Part shown: one piece after another, positions 62,070 through 64,000 of the stretch | Layout: the number at the start of each line of letters is the position of its first letter | How positions within the stretch are numbered: the first letter of the stretch is position 1 | Assembly (NCBI GenBank): GCA_037953745.1 | Contig: JBAKBP010006594.1 | Span: forward strand, 44,721 to 108,720 | DNA from: Lithodes maja | Taxonomy: Eukaryota > Arthropoda > Malacostraca > Decapoda > Lithodidae | Length of the DNA stretch: 64,000 nucleotides | Direction of reading: 5' to 3' | Made by a program: the position numbers and the translations under genes | The notes under the pieces: model-generated | What the model was told of the DNA's origin: nothing | The model's input: the letters and a program-made list of their open reading frames with translations, nothing else | The model's database searches: none

Positions 62070-62074
62070 GGGTA

Positions 62075-62837
62075 TGACTCTTTTGTGATCCTGTATGTCT
62101 CTGTGACGTCACGGTCGTTCCCGCTGCACGGCGTAGGACGAGTAGATCGTATATTATAAGATTGTAAGTAAGTTAAGATTATAAAAGGCCTAATATGCTA
62201 TTAAGCAATATTGACATGGTCTTATGTAGTATATATGAATTTATCGTATATATTGATTTAATTTATCATACTGAGCAACATAGATACGGTACGATAATTT
62301 GGGCGCCGGGTGTTTGCCGAGGCAGCATGGTGTGACCCTGAGGAAGACAGAGCAGAGCCTTCACGAACACCGACCAGTTAACATCTAATTTCCGCCTTCA
62401 GTTGATCGAGCTTTTGTGCCTCTAATCACAGTACACTGACAGCAATACAAACAGTTACACCATCACGACGCTCTCATCGGCGCCATGACTGACTGACAGA
62501 TAAGCATAGTATTCATGTCCATTCCCATATATTTATTTGTTCTTTCTTTCACTTGACTCGAGCCTCAGGGCCGGTGTCTTGCATCCCCATTGTCCGCCAT
62601 CTTGGGTAAAGTTCTCCTTTGTCTCGTCGCCACGTGGAACTATTGGTGAGTTAATTCCAGGATAGTATTAACCGTTATAACCTTACCTTATATATAAAAT
62701 ATTATGTGAGACCTTTGGATATAAATTAGCTTGTTTCAGATTGAATTCAATTTAGATATGGAGTAATTTTAATTTAGATTGAATTGTTTGAATTAGTATA
62801 GCTTAGAGATATTTGACTTCCATTGATAGTTTACCAC
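62075..62837 (+). repeat. BEL-2 3' LTR, remainder
   Basis: Continues the LTR from TGACTCTTTTGTGATC to TTTACCAC, 763 bp, colinear with the 5' LTR. The final A of the LTR is missing at the junction with the inverted segment. Confidence 0.92.
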
Positions 62838-62854
62838 CCGGGTCTGGGCACCAG
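62838..62854 (-). promoter_or_regulatory. Orphan BEL-2 primer-binding site between inverted LTRs
   Basis: Minus strand: C then TGGTGCCCAGACCCGG directly after the inverted LTR end. Only the primer-binding length is present; no leader or gag follows. The neighbouring sequence is already the end of the plus-strand LTR. Confidence 0.75.
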
Positions 62855-63644
62855 TGTGGTAAACTATCAATGGAAGTTAAATATCTCTAAGCTATAATCA
62901 TTCAAACAACTCAATCTAAATTAAAATTACTCCATATCTAAATTGAATTCAATCTGAAACAAGCTAATTTATATACAAAGGTCTCACATAACATTTTATA
63001 TATAAGGTAAGGTTATAAGGGTTAATACTCTCCAGGAATTAACTCACCAATAGTTCCACGTGGCAACGAGACAAAGGAGAACTTTATCCAAGATGGCGGA
63101 CAATGGGGATGCAAGACACCGGTCCTGAGGCTCGAGTCAAGTGAAAGAAAGAACAAATAAATATATGGGAATGGACATGAATACTATGCTTATCTGTCAA
63201 TCAGTCATGGCGTCGATGAGAGCGTCGTGATGGTGTAACTGTTTGTATTGCTGTCAGTGTACTGTGATTAGAGGCACAAAAGCACGATCAACTGAAGGCG
63301 GAATTTAGATGTTAACTGGTCGGTGTTCGTGAAGGCTCTGCTCTGTCTTCCTCAGAGTCACACCTTGCTGCCTTGGCAAACGCCCGGTGCCCAAATTATC
63401 GTACCGTATCTATGTTGCTCAGTACGATAAATTAAATCAATATATACGATAAATTCATATATACTACATTAGACCATGTCAATATTGCTTAATAGCATAT
63501 TTGGCCTTTTATAATCTTAACTTACTTACAATCTTATAATATACGATTTTACTCCGTCCTACGCCGTACACCGGGAATGACCGTGACGTCACAGAGACAT
63601 ACAGGATCACAAAAGAGTCATACCCTATCGTATTTATACGATAG
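62855..63644 (-). repeat. Inverted third BEL-2 LTR
   Basis: A 790-bp LTR in the opposite orientation, ending (on the plus strand) at CGTATTTATACGATA. With the 3' LTR it makes a palindrome with ~765-bp arms and a 17-bp spacer. Small differences from the neighbouring LTR (e.g. TATACAAAGG, CCGTACACCGGG) show that it is not simply a copy of the adjacent arm. Confidence 0.92.
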
Positions 63645-64000
63645 GTGGTATAGTTCCTAGAAGATGAAACGGAGACGCTGCACCAGCCGTCTCCTCTGCC
63701 ACGGAGAATCCCAGGTGTATCTTTTCTGGCTGAAGAGTTACGATGGTGCAGAAGGAGAGGGATGGTGGGGGAGGGGTGTGTGACAGTTTGATGGGAGGGG
63801 GATAGGGGTAATAGGAAGGGAGGCAGAGGAGGGTGGCTGGGGTAGGAGAGGTAGGGTAGCAAACACATAATATGGTAGAATGAGGAGAAGTGGGGAGGAG
63901 GGAAAGGGTGGGGAGGGTAGATTTCATCCCACTTTACCTCGAATGGATGATTTGGGAGTTAAACTTTAAGTGTTCCGTTAAATATTATCTGATAAGCTAG
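63645..64000. other. Right-edge sequence, no gene recognised
   Basis: G-rich/purine-rich stretch (GGGAGGGGGATAGGGG etc.). Open frames on the minus strand are Pro/Ser/His low-complexity and carry no domain. It is not the continuation of the LINE-B that flanks BEL-2 on the left. Confidence 0.45.

Larger units (their letters stand above)
51217..62837 (+). mobile_element. BEL-2: BEL/Pao retrotransposon with nested insertions
   Basis: Plus-strand element: 5' LTR, PBS, leader (with a hAT-type MITE), gag-pol, polypurine region, and a 3' LTR split by a CR1. Inserted into the minus-strand LINE-B remnant at CTGGAGG/TA. The expected LINE-B continuation is not found on the right, where an inverted third LTR lies instead. 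The coding region has several stops and frameshifts, so it is inactive. Confidence 0.92.

Noticed and set aside
63509..63927. Pro/Ser/His-rich frames at the right edge
   Set aside because: Low-complexity translations of a G-rich strand, partly overlapping the inverted LTR. No domain or start context.

Overview
This is eukaryotic, almost certainly invertebrate animal, DNA. It has a spliced coding fragment at the left edge, long AT-rich spacers, poly(A) or short-repeat retroposon tails, tRNA-like SINEs, and several classes of animal transposable element nested in one another. There is no operon, Shine-Dalgarno site, rRNA gene or CRISPR array. The RT-LINE, BEL/Pao and Penelope proteins look most like those of crustaceans, perhaps decapods. 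That is an inference from general familiarity, not a search result.

Layout. 0.1-1.2 kb: two exons of a MADF/Myb-SANT-like gene on the minus strand, running off the left edge. 1.3-5.3 kb: an ATTCGC-rich low-complexity block split by a nearly full-length non-LTR retrotransposon (called LINE-A here). 5.3-6.4 kb: a tRNA-derived SINE (SINE-t) and a small tandem repeat. 6.47-15.1 kb: a 4.04-kb segment repeated 2.15 times in tandem. Each unit is a LINE-B copy split by a CR1 copy, itself split by a ~630-bp element. 15.2-16.5 kb: duplicated SINE-t and a LINE-B 3' end. 17.3-33.7 kb: two head-to-head Penelope-like elements (PLE). The left one is split by a 12.6-kb BEL/Pao composite (BEL-1, LTR-internal-LTR-internal-LTR) flanked by a single 5-bp target duplication. 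33.7-36 kb: microsatellites, a TIR element full of ACTCGTGTT-like motifs, and a second tRNA-like SINE. 36.5-39.5 kb: two copies of an (AAC)n-tailed SINE with clear target duplications, LINE-B, and a 130-bp-arm palindrome. 39.76-40.24 kb: a non-autonomous Helitron. 40.2-46.2 kb: two inverted copies of an unrecognised element with a ~150-aa ORF and a 1.3-kb LTR-like block. 46.2-49 kb: MITE-like and unannotated DNA. 49.1-51.2 kb: LINE-B inserted head-to-head in LINE-B. 51.2-63.6 kb: a second BEL/Pao element (BEL-2). It carries a hAT-type MITE in its leader and a 3.6-kb CR1 with an SGNH esterase ORF1 in its 3' LTR. It abuts an inverted third LTR that still carries the primer-binding site.

How it works together: every recognisable coding region except the MADF exons belongs to a mobile element, and nearly all are broken by stops, frameshifts or insertions. 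BEL-1 is closest to intact, with one amber codon in copy 1. The nesting order gives a relative chronology: LINE-B before CR1 before the 630-bp element before tandem amplification; PLE before BEL-1 before the piggyBac-like MITE; LINE-B before BEL-2 before CR1 and the hAT MITE. Large palindromes recur at seven places and are the most unusual global property of the window.
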